Source: Engelhardtia mirabilis
GTDB lineage: Bacteria; Planctomycetota; UBA1135; GCA-002686595
Assembly (NCBI GenBank): GCA_007751255.1
Contig: CP036296.1
Span: 620,001 to 684,000 of the forward strand
DNA length: 64,000 bases
Direction of reading: 5' to 3'
Below the pieces are notes generated by a model, which did no database searches, was not told the DNA's origin, and saw only the letters and a list, made by a program, of their open reading frames with translations. Position 1 is the stretch's first letter; every line of letters begins with the position of its first letter. Of the stretch, positions 1-8,830 are shown piece by piece. The position numbers were made by a program, and so were the translations under genes.

Positions 1-744
1 CTGAACCCAGCCGACGAGAAGTTGCTCGGAGAGATCCTCACGGGCCTGCGCCGGGAGGACGAACCCGAGGTGGCCCGCCGGCTCGCGGCCTCGCCCGAGC
101 TGGCGGCCGAGTTGGCCGAGCTGCGATCGATGCAGGCGGGCCTCGACGAGCTGGGGGACGAGGTCCACCTGGCCCTGGCGGCAGCGTCCGAATCCGCGGA
201 CGACGCCCGTGAAGCCGAACTGGTGGCCCGCACCCTCGGCGGACTGCCCCTGCCGATTCGCGCTGCGGCGGGGGGGAGGCACGAAGACGACGGTGCGGAC
301 CTCCCGCGCCTCGCCGATCAACGCGGGGGAGTCCGGCCCTCGCCCCCGCGCACCCTGCGGCTGCTGGCGGCCCTGGCGGCCGCGGCGATCGTGCTGTGGT
401 TCGGCGCGGGCCTGATGCTCGGGGGCGACGAGCGCCCGGCGGACGTGATGCTCGGTGGGGAGTTCGAGATCGAGGCCATCTTCGCCGAGGAGCACGCGGT
501 GAACCCGATCGGGTTCGAGTGGGAATCCGTCGCAGGAGCCGCTGGCAGCTACGACGTCGCGATCTATCCTCGGGACGGCACCGAACCCGTCCTGCGGGCG
601 ATGCTGACCGAGCCGCAATGGATCCTCGAGCCCGATCAGTTGAGCCGCCTGCCGGAGGACTTCAGGCTCGAAGTCCACGGGCTGAGCGTCGGAGGAGGAG
701 CCAGTCTGGCCGGCTGGCTCGAGTTCCGCTCGTCGTCGCGCTGA
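1..744 (+). CDS. Membrane-anchored anti-sigma-type regulator (5' end uncertain)
   Basis: The frame is open from the first base of the window, so the true start may lie upstream; an in-frame TTG at 22 is the first plausible internal start. The first ~100 residues are acidic and rich in Glu, Ala and Leu, as in the cytoplasmic part of anti-sigma factors. I see no zinc-binding HxxxCxxC. One clear transmembrane segment follows (about residues 115-135 counted from the TTG, in TLRLLAALAAAAIVLWFG). The C-terminal ~100 residues would be extracytoplasmic and contain FEWESVAGAAGSYDVAIY, which resembles a small beta-sandwich found in planctomycete anti-sigma-like proteins. The stop overlaps the start region of the CHAT gene, so the two are probably co-transcribed and coupled. 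The usual arrangement would put an ECF sigma gene just upstream, outside the window. The function is inferred from architecture and context only. Confidence 0.55.
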   Translation: MNPADEKLLGEILTGLRREDEPEVARRLAASPELAAELAELRSMQAGLDELGDEVHLALAAASESADDAREAELVARTLGGLPLPIRAAAGGRHEDDGADLPRLADQRGGVRPSPPRTLRLLAALAAAAIVLWFGAGLMLGGDERPADVMLGGEFEIEAIFAEEHAVNPIGFEWESVAGAAGSYDVAIYPRDGTEPVLRAMLTEPQWILEPDQLSRLPEDFRLEVHGLSVGGGASLAGWLEFRSSSR

Positions 745-3440
745 TCCTGATCCTCGCGGCCGTGCCCCGGGCCCTGCCGGCAGCTCCCAGGCAGGACTCG
801 GCCTCCGCCGAGACCCAGCCCTTCGGCGATCCGATCGCGGCGCTCGAAGCCTACGACTTCGGCTCGCCGCCACCACCCCAGCGTCAGCTCCAGTTGGTGA
901 TCGAGGTCGATCGGGCCTTGGCCGAGGGCGCGACGCTCCTCACCGAGGCCTACGAGAGCTACGCCTACCTCGTCTACGTCTGTGACACGGGGAAGCTCGA
1001 CTACCCCGAGGATTGGCTCGGGCTGATCGAGCGCGCCACTCTCGCCTACGCGCGCCACGGCAACGGGACCTACCGGCGCTACTTGGAGTCGCTGCTCTTC
1101 GGGAAGGAGGGGCGGAGCTACGAGCTGCGCCGCTTGATCGCAATGAGCGACGCCCTGATCGAGGCCTACGGCGCGACCGACCCCTTGGCGTTGAAGTTGG
1201 CTTGCAAGGCCGCAGACCACGCGCGCGCAGTCGGCGATGTCGAGGATGCGCTGAGCCGAATCGACGCGGTGTTGGCCCTCGATCCGGGAGCGGCCATCCT
1301 GGCCGACGCGTACTCCCTGCGGGGCCAGACCCTGCTGGGGATCGGGCTCCCGGACGTCGCCGCTCTGGACGTGGCGAGGGCCTTCGAGCAGGCCGAGTCA
1401 GCCCTCGAACAGTCGATCGAGGCGGGGGCGCCCGACGACCAGGCGCTGGGCACCGTGTTGTTCCGCGCCGCGGACTTCTACGTGCTGATCCAGCGCTACG
1501 ACGAAGCCCTCGCGGCCGTGGAGCGACTCGAGGGCCTGAAGAGTTCGGATGGCACTCGGATCGCCCTGGCCAACCTGCAGCGGGGCATTGCGATCCTGGA
1601 GCGCAATCGACGAGCGTTGGCGCGAGGCGAAGCGCGTCCGGCCGATGAGCTGGAATGGGCCCGAACTGCGTTGGAGCTCGCGTCGCGGATGGCGGAGGCC
1701 TACCCCACCACGGGAGTGCTCGCGTCCATCCTGCTGGGTGACATCGCGCTCCTGCGCGGCGACCTGGACCTCTGTCGCCGCTCGCTGGACCGCGCGCGGG
1801 TGCTCCTCGGCCGTCGGTTCGACGCCGACAGCGGCAACGGCAATCGCGCCCGACTGATCGGCTTGCTCGAGGTTGGAGAGGCTCAACTGGCCCTCGAGTC
1901 GGGCGACCCGACCAAAGTGAGCCAGGCCCTGGTTCGATTGGAGCAGGCGTACGACCAACTCCTCGCCAGCTGGGCCTCGACGCCCTTGCGGCCAGGGGGG
2001 GTGGGGTTCCTGCACGAGCGTTCGAGGCGGGTCGTTCTTACGACTCTCTGTCGCCTCGAGATCGCGGTGCATGGTGACCAGGGGGCCGGACGAGCGTTCG
2101 ATGCTCTGCTGCGTGCCCAGTCCTTGAGCACCCTCGCTCGCCAACGCGGCGCGCCCTCGGTCGACCTCAGTGGATTGCGCTCCATCCTGGGCGCGGGGGA
2201 GGGCGTCGTGGCCTTCGTGCCGTCAGTCGGGTCCAGCTGGGTCTTCGCGGTCGACCGCGATCGATTGGAGGCCGAGGAAGTCGTCAGCGGAGAGCTCCTG
2301 CGCGACGAGATCGCGTTCGTCAACCAGTCCCTGCGGATCGCACCCCGGGGAGTCGTCGGTGAAATCGACGAGGTCCAACGCAGGTGCGCGGGCCTGAGGG
2401 AGAAGCTGCTGCCGTCGCGCGTCGGTGAGCTCGTGGATGGTTGGGCGTCGATCGCGTTCCTGGGTTGCGAACTCCTGGGGGACGTACCGGTCGAGTTCCT
2501 CACTGCGAATCCAGCCGAGTCCCAGCCTGCTGTCAGCCGCTGGCCCTCGGCCGCGTTGATCGCGCAGATGCGCGGCGTGGACCTAGCCGCGACCGCGCGA
2601 CCGCTGGCCGTTGTCAGCTCACCCAGCACGTCGCTGGATCAGGCCAGCCGTTGGCCGTCATTGGCTCCACTGCCCCCACCCGGCGCCGAACCCGACGAGC
2701 TGGCCCGTCGCCTCGGTTTGACCGGGGATGCTTGCCGCAGCGGCGACCAGGCCCGTCTCGCGGCACTGGAAGCGGCCGGCACCGACGCGGCGGTCACAGC
2801 CCTTCTGGTCCACGGCTTGTACGACGGCTCCAGGGAGCGTCCCGCGGGACTTCTGCTGGCCGACGACCACGATCAGCGCCTCGGGGCCGTGTACTGCGCG
2901 GACTTGGACGGTCTACCGACCTCGCCGGTGGTGTTGCTGTTGACCTGCGGCGCCGCCCGCGGTCCCGGTCGGTTCGGCGACGACGGCGCGACGCATCTGG
3001 GTGGCGCCTTCATCGGCAATGGCACCCACGCGGTGGTGTTGGCCGCGGCGGAGGTGAGCCACGCCGCCAGTCTGGTCTTCGGCGAGGCACTGATCCGTGA
3101 ACTGGCGGCGGGCGCCAGCGTGGCCGAGGCAGCCGCGCACGCACGCGAGAGGGTCCGCGCCACCGAAGGCTTCGCCCACCCATTCCACTGGGCGGCGTTC
3201 AGGGTGGTGGGAGACGGTGCGTTGCGCCCCTTCGCGGGCAGTGACGCGATGGCGGCCGTGCTCGGCTCACTCCCCGCTGGCGGTATCTCGGTTCAGACCT
3301 ACACGATCGGGGCACTGTTCCTGCTGACGGCGGTGGTCAGCGCCATCGCGCTGAGCCGTCGTCGCAGTGCCGCCGGGGTGCCGCCGGGGTGCCAGCACCC
3401 GAGTGAACCAGTCGGTGCCGCTCGATGCGGCACCGACTGA
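714..3440 (+). CDS. Secreted/membrane TPR-CHAT domain protein (caspase-like)
   Basis: The open frame runs from 396, but the part before ~714 overlaps the upstream gene and reads as shadow. A hydrophobic signal segment (VPLVVALILILAAVPRALPA) begins at ~723, so I place the start at the CTG at 714; this is uncertain. The middle is a run of alpha-helical TPR-like repeats with alternating Ala/Leu pairs. The C-terminal ~300 residues are a CHAT domain, a clan CD caspase-like peptidase fold. Both catalytic positions are present: His in LLVHGLYDG (~2810) and Cys in LLLTCGAARG (~2945). A C-terminal membrane segment (IGALFLLTAVVSAIAL) follows, so the enzyme is anchored by its tail. It sits directly behind an anti-sigma-like gene. 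CHAT proteases in other systems (for example gRAMP-linked Csx29) cleave specific protein partners. Here the substrate is unknown; the neighbouring membrane regulator is a candidate by guilt of association only. Confidence 0.75.
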   Translation: MARVPLVVALILILAAVPRALPAAPRQDSASAETQPFGDPIAALEAYDFGSPPPPQRQLQLVIEVDRALAEGATLLTEAYESYAYLVYVCDTGKLDYPEDWLGLIERATLAYARHGNGTYRRYLESLLFGKEGRSYELRRLIAMSDALIEAYGATDPLALKLACKAADHARAVGDVEDALSRIDAVLALDPGAAILADAYSLRGQTLLGIGLPDVAALDVARAFEQAESALEQSIEAGAPDDQALGTVLFRAADFYVLIQRYDEALAAVERLEGLKSSDGTRIALANLQRGIAILERNRRALARGEARPADELEWARTALELASRMAEAYPTTGVLASILLGDIALLRGDLDLCRRSLDRARVLLGRRFDADSGNGNRARLIGLLEVGEAQLALESGDPTKVSQALVRLEQAYDQLLASWASTPLRPGGVGFLHERSRRVVLTTLCRLEIAVHGDQGAGRAFDALLRAQSLSTLARQRGAPSVDLSGLRSILGAGEGVVAFVPSVGSSWVFAVDRDRLEAEEVVSGELLRDEIAFVNQSLRIAPRGVVGEIDEVQRRCAGLREKLLPSRVGELVDGWASIAFLGCELLGDVPVEFLTANPAESQPAVSRWPSAALIAQMRGVDLAATARPLAVVSSPSTSLDQASRWPSLAPLPPPGAEPDELARRLGLTGDACRSGDQARLAALEAAGTDAAVTALLVHGLYDGSRERPAGLLLADDHDQRLGAVYCADLDGLPTSPVVLLLTCGAARGPGRFGDDGATHLGGAFIGNGTHAVVLAAAEVSHAASLVFGEALIRELAAGASVAEAAAHARERVRATEGFAHPFHWAAFRVVGDGALRPFAGSDAMAAVLGSLPAGGISVQTYTIGALFLLTAVVSAIALSRRRSAAGVPPGCQHPSEPVGAARCGTD
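3411..3437. terminator. Hairpin terminator between convergent genes
   Basis: A perfect 11-bp inverted repeat (gtcggtgccgc / gcggcaccgac) with a 5-nt loop. It overlaps the last codons of the CHAT gene and lies 10 bp before the stop of the convergent gene. It has no U-tract on either side. It is well placed to end transcription from both directions. Confidence 0.5.
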
Positions 3441-3447
3441 GCGAGAG

Positions 3448-5340
3448 TCAGGGGGTGACGACGGTGATGGTGCCGGGGCGCGGAATCGGCGGCAGGTCGC
3501 TGCGGCTGCCGGGCGCGATCTCGCCGCCCAAGGTGCCGCCAAGGCAACTGCTGATGTCGATGTTCACGTCGATGCCGAGGGGCCAGAAGTCGTCATCGAA
3601 CCAAGAGTAGTCCTCCGCATCGCCGCCGCGATTCCAGACCACGACCTCGGTCCGGCCGACGGCCGTGATGTCGGTGCCGTCGAACTCCACCGGCCGCCAC
3701 TCGATGTAGTAGACCTCGTCCCACGCGCAACTGCTGGTCAGTGTCCAGGAGGCCGGGTCGACCGGCACCGAGATGAGCGCGCGGGTGTGCTCGTCCATGG
3801 CTACGACTGTGCTGCCATCGCAGGGAGTGCCCGTCGAGACCGGGAAGTCGGTGGGGTCGATGACGTAGTGGAGCACTCCGAAGTTGGAGGCCTGGACGTT
3901 CTCGCTCGCGGCCTCCCACAGGACGAGCTCGACATGGGTGGTGTCGGTCACGCCGTCGGTGAGAGTGTCCGGAACGTCGATAGCGAAGGTCAGAACGCCG
4001 CTGGTGCCCGAGGCGCCGCCGGCCATGTCTTCCACGAACTGGATGCAGTCGTTGTCGGGCACCAGGCCGACATTCTCGTAGTTCGTGCTGATGGTGCTCG
4101 AATCGACCCGCGGGCCGTCGACACCGTCGATGTAGATCAGTTGCCCGAAGGGCTGGCCGGCGAAGACGATGTCGTCCACCTTGTCCCCATCGAAGTCGGC
4201 GACCACGACCTCGGATGCAATCGTCGAGGGCGACTGAGGTCCATCGGCGTACTCCAGGGCCGAATGTGCCGCGGTTGAGGAGGTGTCCGTCAGGTCGAGA
4301 ATGAAGCTGTGGTGGTTGACGTCGGTCGTGTCATTGCCCCCCTGGTTGTGGAGGACGAAGAGCGTGAACTCACCGTTGGAGTTGAAGTAGAGGTTCCGCA
4401 GGCCGTCCGACCGACGCTGTCCCCCGGCCATGTGGACGGCACTCATGCCAGTGGTGACGACCGGGTACTCGCGAAAACCCTGGCCGACGATGACCAGGAG
4501 CTGCGAACCGTTCCCGGGGTGCGTCGTAAGCCACGCGAACGCGTCGGAGACCGCGGCTCCGCCGGAGTCGACCTTCTGGTTCGGCAAGACCACGAGTTGG
4601 TCTCCAGTGCTGAGGTTGAACTCCGAATGGAGCAGCGTCCCCGAGAGGTCGTAGATCTGCAGGCCTTGGTCGGTCGCGACGGCGATCTCCGCATCGCCGG
4701 ATCCGTCCCACTGGCCGGCGGCGATCGCGTCTGCCGGATCCGAGAGGGCGAAGTCGTCGAAGGTGAAGCTGCCCGCTCCATCGTCGAAGGCGAGCAGGAT
4801 CGTGTAGCCGCCGTCGGCAATCGCGGCGATGTCCCAGCCGTCGCTGGAATCGAGGGGGTGGGTCACCATCTCGGTCGCGGTGGTCCAGTCACTGTCCTCG
4901 TGCAGGGTCGTGATCGGGACCAGGAAACCGTTCAGCGCGCCGGTCGAAGTGGCGTCGTGCTCGACGGTGACCAGTCCCTGTGGTCCGACGATGGCCAAGT
5001 GATCGAGGGCCGGCGCCGTGTACGGCAGCGATCCCAGATCGTCTCCGGCAAGGGCGAACTCCGCCGTGCCGCTGTAGGCGCCGATCTGCACGGCCAGGCC
5101 GACGGAACCGCCGCGGACTTGGGCCAGGTCACGGCGCTCGGTGCTCGTGAAGTGTCCCGATGCGGCGTCCGTGAAGGTGCCCGCGCCGACGGAGCTGCTC
5201 CAAGGGATGCTGCCGAGCAGGCCATTGACCGACGACGAACCCGGAGGCGGGTTGGAGCCGGTCTGGAATGCCGTAGCGGAGAGGGAGAGAACGAGCAGCG
5301 CCGCACAAGGTGCGGCCGCAATCGAGAGTCGATGGACCAT
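3448..5340 (-). CDS. Secreted FG-GAP/VCBS-repeat protein, unknown function
   Basis: The frame is open further upstream to 5496, but the ATG at 5340 is followed at once by a signal peptide (MVHRLSIAAAPCAALLVLSL...ATA), so that start is preferred (630 aa). Two stretches read as beta-propeller FG-GAP/VCBS blades: one around AVATDQGLQIYDLSG, and a clearer one with the calcium-binding pattern DFDGDKVDDIVFAG. The rest is rich in Ser, Thr, Gly and Asp with few Lys, typical of exported beta-rich proteins. The C-terminal third (DVPDTLTDGVTDTTHVEL onward) has no recognisable family. The gene converges with the CHAT gene across a shared hairpin. I cannot name a function; adhesion or surface binding is the usual guess for FG-GAP proteins. 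Confidence 0.7.
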   Translation of the reverse strand: MVHRLSIAAAPCAALLVLSLSATAFQTGSNPPPGSSSVNGLLGSIPWSSSVGAGTFTDAASGHFTSTERRDLAQVRGGSVGLAVQIGAYSGTAEFALAGDDLGSLPYTAPALDHLAIVGPQGLVTVEHDATSTGALNGFLVPITTLHEDSDWTTATEMVTHPLDSSDGWDIAAIADGGYTILLAFDDGAGSFTFDDFALSDPADAIAAGQWDGSGDAEIAVATDQGLQIYDLSGTLLHSEFNLSTGDQLVVLPNQKVDSGGAAVSDAFAWLTTHPGNGSQLLVIVGQGFREYPVVTTGMSAVHMAGGQRRSDGLRNLYFNSNGEFTLFVLHNQGGNDTTDVNHHSFILDLTDTSSTAAHSALEYADGPQSPSTIASEVVVADFDGDKVDDIVFAGQPFGQLIYIDGVDGPRVDSSTISTNYENVGLVPDNDCIQFVEDMAGGASGTSGVLTFAIDVPDTLTDGVTDTTHVELVLWEAASENVQASNFGVLHYVIDPTDFPVSTGTPCDGSTVVAMDEHTRALISVPVDPASWTLTSSCAWDEVYYIEWRPVEFDGTDITAVGRTEVVVWNRGGDAEDYSWFDDDFWPLGIDVNIDISSCLGGTLGGEIAPGSRSDLPPIPRPGTITVVTP

Positions 5341-5717
5341 GGGAATCGAAGGGGATCTCTGTGAACCCGGTCCGGGGGACGAACGGGTTCGATGACTGTG
5401 AACGAGGGACCGGGACGGATCAGGTGCGAGATCCCAGGGGAGAGGAAGAGGACGACGTTCCCGGCCGGTCGTTGCGAGCCCGCGGACTTGGGGCAACGAA
5501 ATGGCAATTCATGCCGCGGAGTACCCGGCCGGGAACGTCGATCGAGGGACCTCTCCCCCGAGACCTCGTTCCGGTCGGCTCGCTAGCGTCAGGAGTGGTG
5601 CCCGAGTTTCAGGCGTTTCGAGAAAGTCGGGACGATTACGGTCTTGTGCCCCGAGGCCCCGATTTCGGCTCCTGGAGGGCCTTGGCGTCGGCTTCTCAGC
5701 CTGCGGGGCGCCGGACT
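5341..5717. other. Intergenic, no gene seen
   Basis: About 377 bp between two minus-strand genes. Frames that cross it are continuations or shadows of the flanking genes. I saw no repeat, RNA gene or clear promoter. It should hold the promoter of the FG-GAP gene. Confidence 0.4.
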
Positions 5718-6833
5718 TCAAGGGTGCCCGAGGTGCAGGAAGTCGGCTTCTTCCTGGGTGTCGACGTCCTCGGCCAGGCTGAGCACGTCGACGATCGGGC
5801 TGCGCAGGCCGCGGGCCGTGCCAGCGTCGCCGCGGCGGTCGTCGGTCAGGAAGGCCCGCGCCAGGCGCAGCTCGGCCTGTTCGAGACTCACCTTTCCCGA
5901 GCGGAGGGCGCGGGCGAGCCAGAAGCCACAACCGAGCACTCGCCAGGTCAGCGCCGGAGGGCGCCCGCGAGCCAGCCGCGCCAAGTCCGCGCGCAGGAGC
6001 AGCGACAGGACCCCGAGCGCCATTCGTCGACTGCGGGGTCCGACCGGGGTGTTGCGGGTGGTGTAGGCCACGTCCATCACGCCCAGGACGAGATCGAGTT
6101 GCAGGGCTGCGGGCTCCAGGACGGTGAGGTGACCGGGCAGCACGTGGATCGGCTGCGCCTCGCCGCGCACCTGGAGGTCGTAGCGCGGCTTCCACGCGAA
6201 TGAGCCCAGGCGCGAATCGTCTTCAGGCCGACGGACGAGGGGGATCCAGCAGGCGCAGGGCCCACCGGCGGCGTGCAGTGCGGCGAGGTCGCGGAGTTCC
6301 TCGGCGGTCGGCAGCACATCGCAGGCCATGATGGCCACCTGACGGTGTTCGCGCTCCGCGTGGTGGCGCAGAGCCGCGCGTAGGTTCTCGGCCACGCTGG
6401 AGTCGGTGTCGATCAGGTCGGCGTCCAGCTCGAGTCGCGCGTGGATCGACGCTGGGCCGGCGATCGAGATCGGCCCGAAGCCGCCGCTGGCTCGCAACCG
6501 ATCGACCAGCTCGGCCACCAGCGGTCGGTCGGCGACGCTCAGCTCGACTCCCTTGTAGGCGGCCAGCGGGTGGAGCTGTGCTTCGCCCTCGGGCATGCGG
6601 CCGGCGCGATGGTCGCTGCCAGCCAGGATCGTGATCGGAATGGACGTCGTGTCGAGCCCCCGTTGGCCTTGCCCCGCTGCATTGTCCTTGCCGCCATTCG
6701 GCAGACGCGCGCCCGGCGTCGACCGGGCGTCGCTCTTGGTTTCGCACGTCGCGCCATCGCCGGCAAGTCGCGAGCGAAGCCCCGGTCGCCGATGGGCACC
6801 TGGAAGGCCGCAGGCGCTCGCGAGCGCGCCCAC
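5718..6833 (-). CDS. MobA-like nucleotidyltransferase-fold protein
   Basis: The frame opens with GTG at 6833, but the first ~50 residues are low-complexity and probably not conserved; I could not find a better start. From about residue 66 the protein reads as a GT-A/NTP-transferase fold: PITILAGSDHRAGRMP (nucleotide-binding loop region), then LAAYKGVELSVADRPLVAEL, then GPISIAGP, then DTDSSVAENLRAAL, then VAIMACDVLPT. The ACDVLPT segment fits the metal-binding Asp motif seen in MobA and other MobA-like (NTP_transf_3) transferases. The second half (~150 residues) is helical with a mildly hydrophobic centre. Such enzymes transfer a nucleotide onto a sugar, cofactor or phosphonate; the acceptor cannot be read from the sequence, and there is no pathway gene next to it. 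The family call is by motif only. Confidence 0.55.
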   Translation of the reverse strand: MGALASACGLPGAHRRPGLRSRLAGDGATCETKSDARSTPGARLPNGGKDNAAGQGQRGLDTTSIPITILAGSDHRAGRMPEGEAQLHPLAAYKGVELSVADRPLVAELVDRLRASGGFGPISIAGPASIHARLELDADLIDTDSSVAENLRAALRHHAEREHRQVAIMACDVLPTAEELRDLAALHAAGGPCACWIPLVRRPEDDSRLGSFAWKPRYDLQVRGEAQPIHVLPGHLTVLEPAALQLDLVLGVMDVAYTTRNTPVGPRSRRMALGVLSLLLRADLARLARGRPPALTWRVLGCGFWLARALRSGKVSLEQAELRLARAFLTDDRRGDAGTARGLRSPIVDVLSLAEDVDTQEEADFLHLGHP

Positions 6834-7198
6834 GGCCGCCGCCGAGCTCCGGGGCGCCGACGAAAGTTCGTCGTCCGGACGCTACCCTCGCCCCCCCCCG
6901 TCGCCGAGCGCGACCCCGAACGGCAGATGCGAGCCTTCACGGTCGCGAGACTGCAGCTCGACGCGCTTCGGGCGATTGGGCGATTGGGGTGTAACCCCCG
7001 GGCTCGATCGACGGTCCACCAGGGTGGAAGGGCGGGGGTTGGTGGGCCAGGGCGCAGCTCGGGCGCCGATCGCCTTCGAGGGCCGAACCGCCCTTGACAG
7101 CTCGCTCAGCCGCGCGCGGGGCCCTCGTTCAACGGGGCTCCTTCGGCTGGGCCGTTGGCCCCCAAGGGCCGCGGATCCTCGTCACCGATGGTGCCTGG
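6834..7198. other. Intergenic, no gene seen
   Basis: About 365 bp between the nucleotidyltransferase-like gene and the MITE-like element. It is GC-rich and frames crossing it look non-coding. I saw nothing specific in it. Confidence 0.35.
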
Positions 7199-7357
7199 TG
7201 TCCTGGATCAGAAATTCGGCGTCACTGTCCGGAGGTCCGATCGATGCTGGCTAGGCGCGCCGACGACGCGTATCCGCTGCGATACTCGGAGGAGGCGCTG
7301 GCGACGCCAGCGGCGATCGGAGCCCGGGAAGTGACGCCGAATTTCTGATCCAGGACA
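7199..7357. mobile_element. MITE-like element with 27-bp perfect terminal inverted repeats
   Basis: Positions 7199-7225 (starting TGTCCTGGATCAG) are the exact reverse complement of 7331-7357 (ending CTGATCCAGGACA). That gives 27-bp perfect terminal repeats on a 159-bp element with no coding capacity. The similarity continues imperfectly inward, and a central hairpin (gtatc-cgctgc-gatac) lies near 7270, so most of the element can fold on itself. It is flanked by CTGG on the left (7195-7198) and CTAG on the right (7358-7361), a probable 4-bp target duplication with one change. CTAG/YTAR duplications are typical of IS5-family transposases, so an IS5-type element could be the mobilising partner; that part is inference. 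No transposase is present in the window. Confidence 0.7.
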
Positions 7358-8143
7358 CTAGGCCGGGCGATCCCCGTCGTCGTCCTCGTCCAGCGGGAAG
7401 AACTTCGTCTTGGCGAGGGCGTCGATGTTCGAGCTGGATTCATGCCGCGAGACGCCGTCGTTCGGATCGTCCGACTCGCCCATCAGTTCGCCCATCCGCT
7501 TGGCAGCGCCCTTCGCCGCAGACCCGCGTGCGTTGAGCAGGCTGGGCAGCAGGCCGCGGATCTCGTCGAGCTTGTCTCCCTGCAGGCGCACTCGGTCTTC
7601 CAGGATGCGGCGCTCGCGTCCGACGCGTCGCAGCTCGTGCCAGCGCTCGGCGGCCACGCGGTGCCGCTCGGCAACCTTCTCGCGCGCGGTCTCCAAGCGC
7701 TGGTGCAGCTTCTCGTAGCGTTGGCGCTCCTTCTCGAGGCTCTGCTCGAGACGTTCGACCCGCTTGGTGAGGGCGGCCACGGTCAGCGCCTCCTCAGGGT
7801 CGAGGTCCGCGCCGGGTGCGGCCAGCTGGCTCTCGAGTTCGCGCACCCGCGCCTCGGCCGCCAGGCGGGCTTGCTGGGTGTCGGCCAGGGTGTCGGCCAC
7901 CGTCCGCATCTTGGTCAGGTTCGACCGCAGCTCGCCAATCTGGGCGTCCTTGAGCCGCAGGGTCGCATCCTCGTCGGCGTCGGTGGCGCCGATGCTCTCG
8001 AGGAAGTCGGCGAACTCGTCGGTCTCGGGGTCGAGCTCCACCAGTCCCTCGGGAAGGGGCTCGAGCTCCTCGCCCGATTGAGCGTGGGATTGGCCCGCCA
8101 GGCTCTTGGCCAGGCGAGCAAGGACGTCGCGGAGGGGGCTCAT
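7358..8143 (-). CDS. Coiled-coil protein, unknown function
   Basis: ATG at 8143 (MSPLRDVLARLAKSLAG) is preferred over the open extension to 8230, whose 29 residues are Pro/Thr-rich and unlikely to be translated; the result is 261 aa. An acidic segment (residues ~25-60) is followed by a long, highly charged coiled coil (about 60-200, rich in Glu, Arg, Leu and Ala heptads such as RVERLEQSLEKERQRYEKL). The tail is acidic (FFPLDEDDDGDRPA). There is no signal peptide or membrane segment, so it is probably cytoplasmic, perhaps a scaffold. The TAG stop lies inside the CTAG flank of the adjacent MITE-like element, so insertion may have set or altered the C-terminus. I recognise no family. Confidence 0.7.
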   Translation of the reverse strand: MSPLRDVLARLAKSLAGQSHAQSGEELEPLPEGLVELDPETDEFADFLESIGATDADEDATLRLKDAQIGELRSNLTKMRTVADTLADTQQARLAAEARVRELESQLAAPGADLDPEEALTVAALTKRVERLEQSLEKERQRYEKLHQRLETAREKVAERHRVAAERWHELRRVGRERRILEDRVRLQGDKLDEIRGLLPSLLNARGSAAKGAAKRMGELMGESDDPNDGVSRHESSSNIDALAKTKFFPLDEDDDGDRPA

Positions 8144-8473
8144 GGCATTTGGTCGGCCTGGGACTCGGTGCGGCGTTGGATCCGGGGCCGCGGTCCACGT
8201 GGCGGGCACCTGGGGGGCTATCGGAATCACCCCCGGCCGTCCGGGAGTCGATTTGGCAGAACCGACCCCGGTCGGCGACTCAGCCGCGATCGTCGCGATC
8301 CAGGCCGGGCAAGTCCGACCGGCGGCGGTCCTCCGACCCCGGCGACGGCCCGAGAGGCGAGTTGCCCCTGCCGGTGCGCTTGCTCCATCGGGGACGGCGA
8401 GATGGTGCCGTCAGCGAACGAGTGGGCGTGTTGGCCCCGCGCCCTCGCGAGCCGAGGTAGCTAGGATTCGTAC
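8144..8473. other. Divergent intergenic region, no gene seen
   Basis: About 330 bp between two divergently transcribed genes, so it should carry promoters for both. I saw no convincing operator, repeat or small gene. Confidence 0.35.
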
Positions 8474-8830
8474 ATGGACTTCCTGGGCGTCGACCACGTG
8501 CAACTGGCCATGCCGCGTGGCGAGGAGCAGCGCGCGCGCGATTTCTTCGGCGGCGTGCTCGGCATGGAAGAGCTGGCCAAGCCCGGATCGAGCGGCGGTT
8601 GTTGGTTTCGCAAGGGCCCGGTGGAGCTACACCTGGGAGTGCTCGAGCCCTTCGCGCCGGCGACCAAGGCCCATCCCGGGATCGTGGTCACGGACCTGGA
8701 CGCGCTCGCGGCGCGCCTTGCCGCTGCTGGGTTCGAGATCGCCGAAGGCAAGCCCCTGGCGGGACGACGCCGGAGGTTCTCGAGCGATTGCTTCGGCAAC
8801 AAGCTGGAGTGGATCCAGCTCGAGGACTAA
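8474..8830 (+). CDS. VOC (glyoxalase/bleomycin-resistance fold) protein
   Basis: A 118-aa single-domain protein beginning MDFLGVDHVQLAMPRG. The first metal position of the vicinal-oxygen-chelate fold (H in DHVQLAMP) and the second-half Glu (NKLEWIQLED) are both present, with VELHLGVLEPF in the middle. Length and layout are normal for a single VOC half-module that dimerises. The family includes glyoxalases, dioxygenases and drug-binding proteins, and the substrate cannot be told from the sequence. Its TAA overlaps the stop of the convergent serine hydrolase gene. Confidence 0.85.
   Translation: MDFLGVDHVQLAMPRGEEQRARDFFGGVLGMEELAKPGSSGGCWFRKGPVELHLGVLEPFAPATKAHPGIVVTDLDALAARLAAAGFEIAEGKPLAGRRRRFSSDCFGNKLEWIQLED

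Noticed and set aside
7094-7348. 84-aa plus-strand frame within the MITE-like element
   Set aside because: It spans the terminal repeats and has no similarity or start signal; the element is non-coding.
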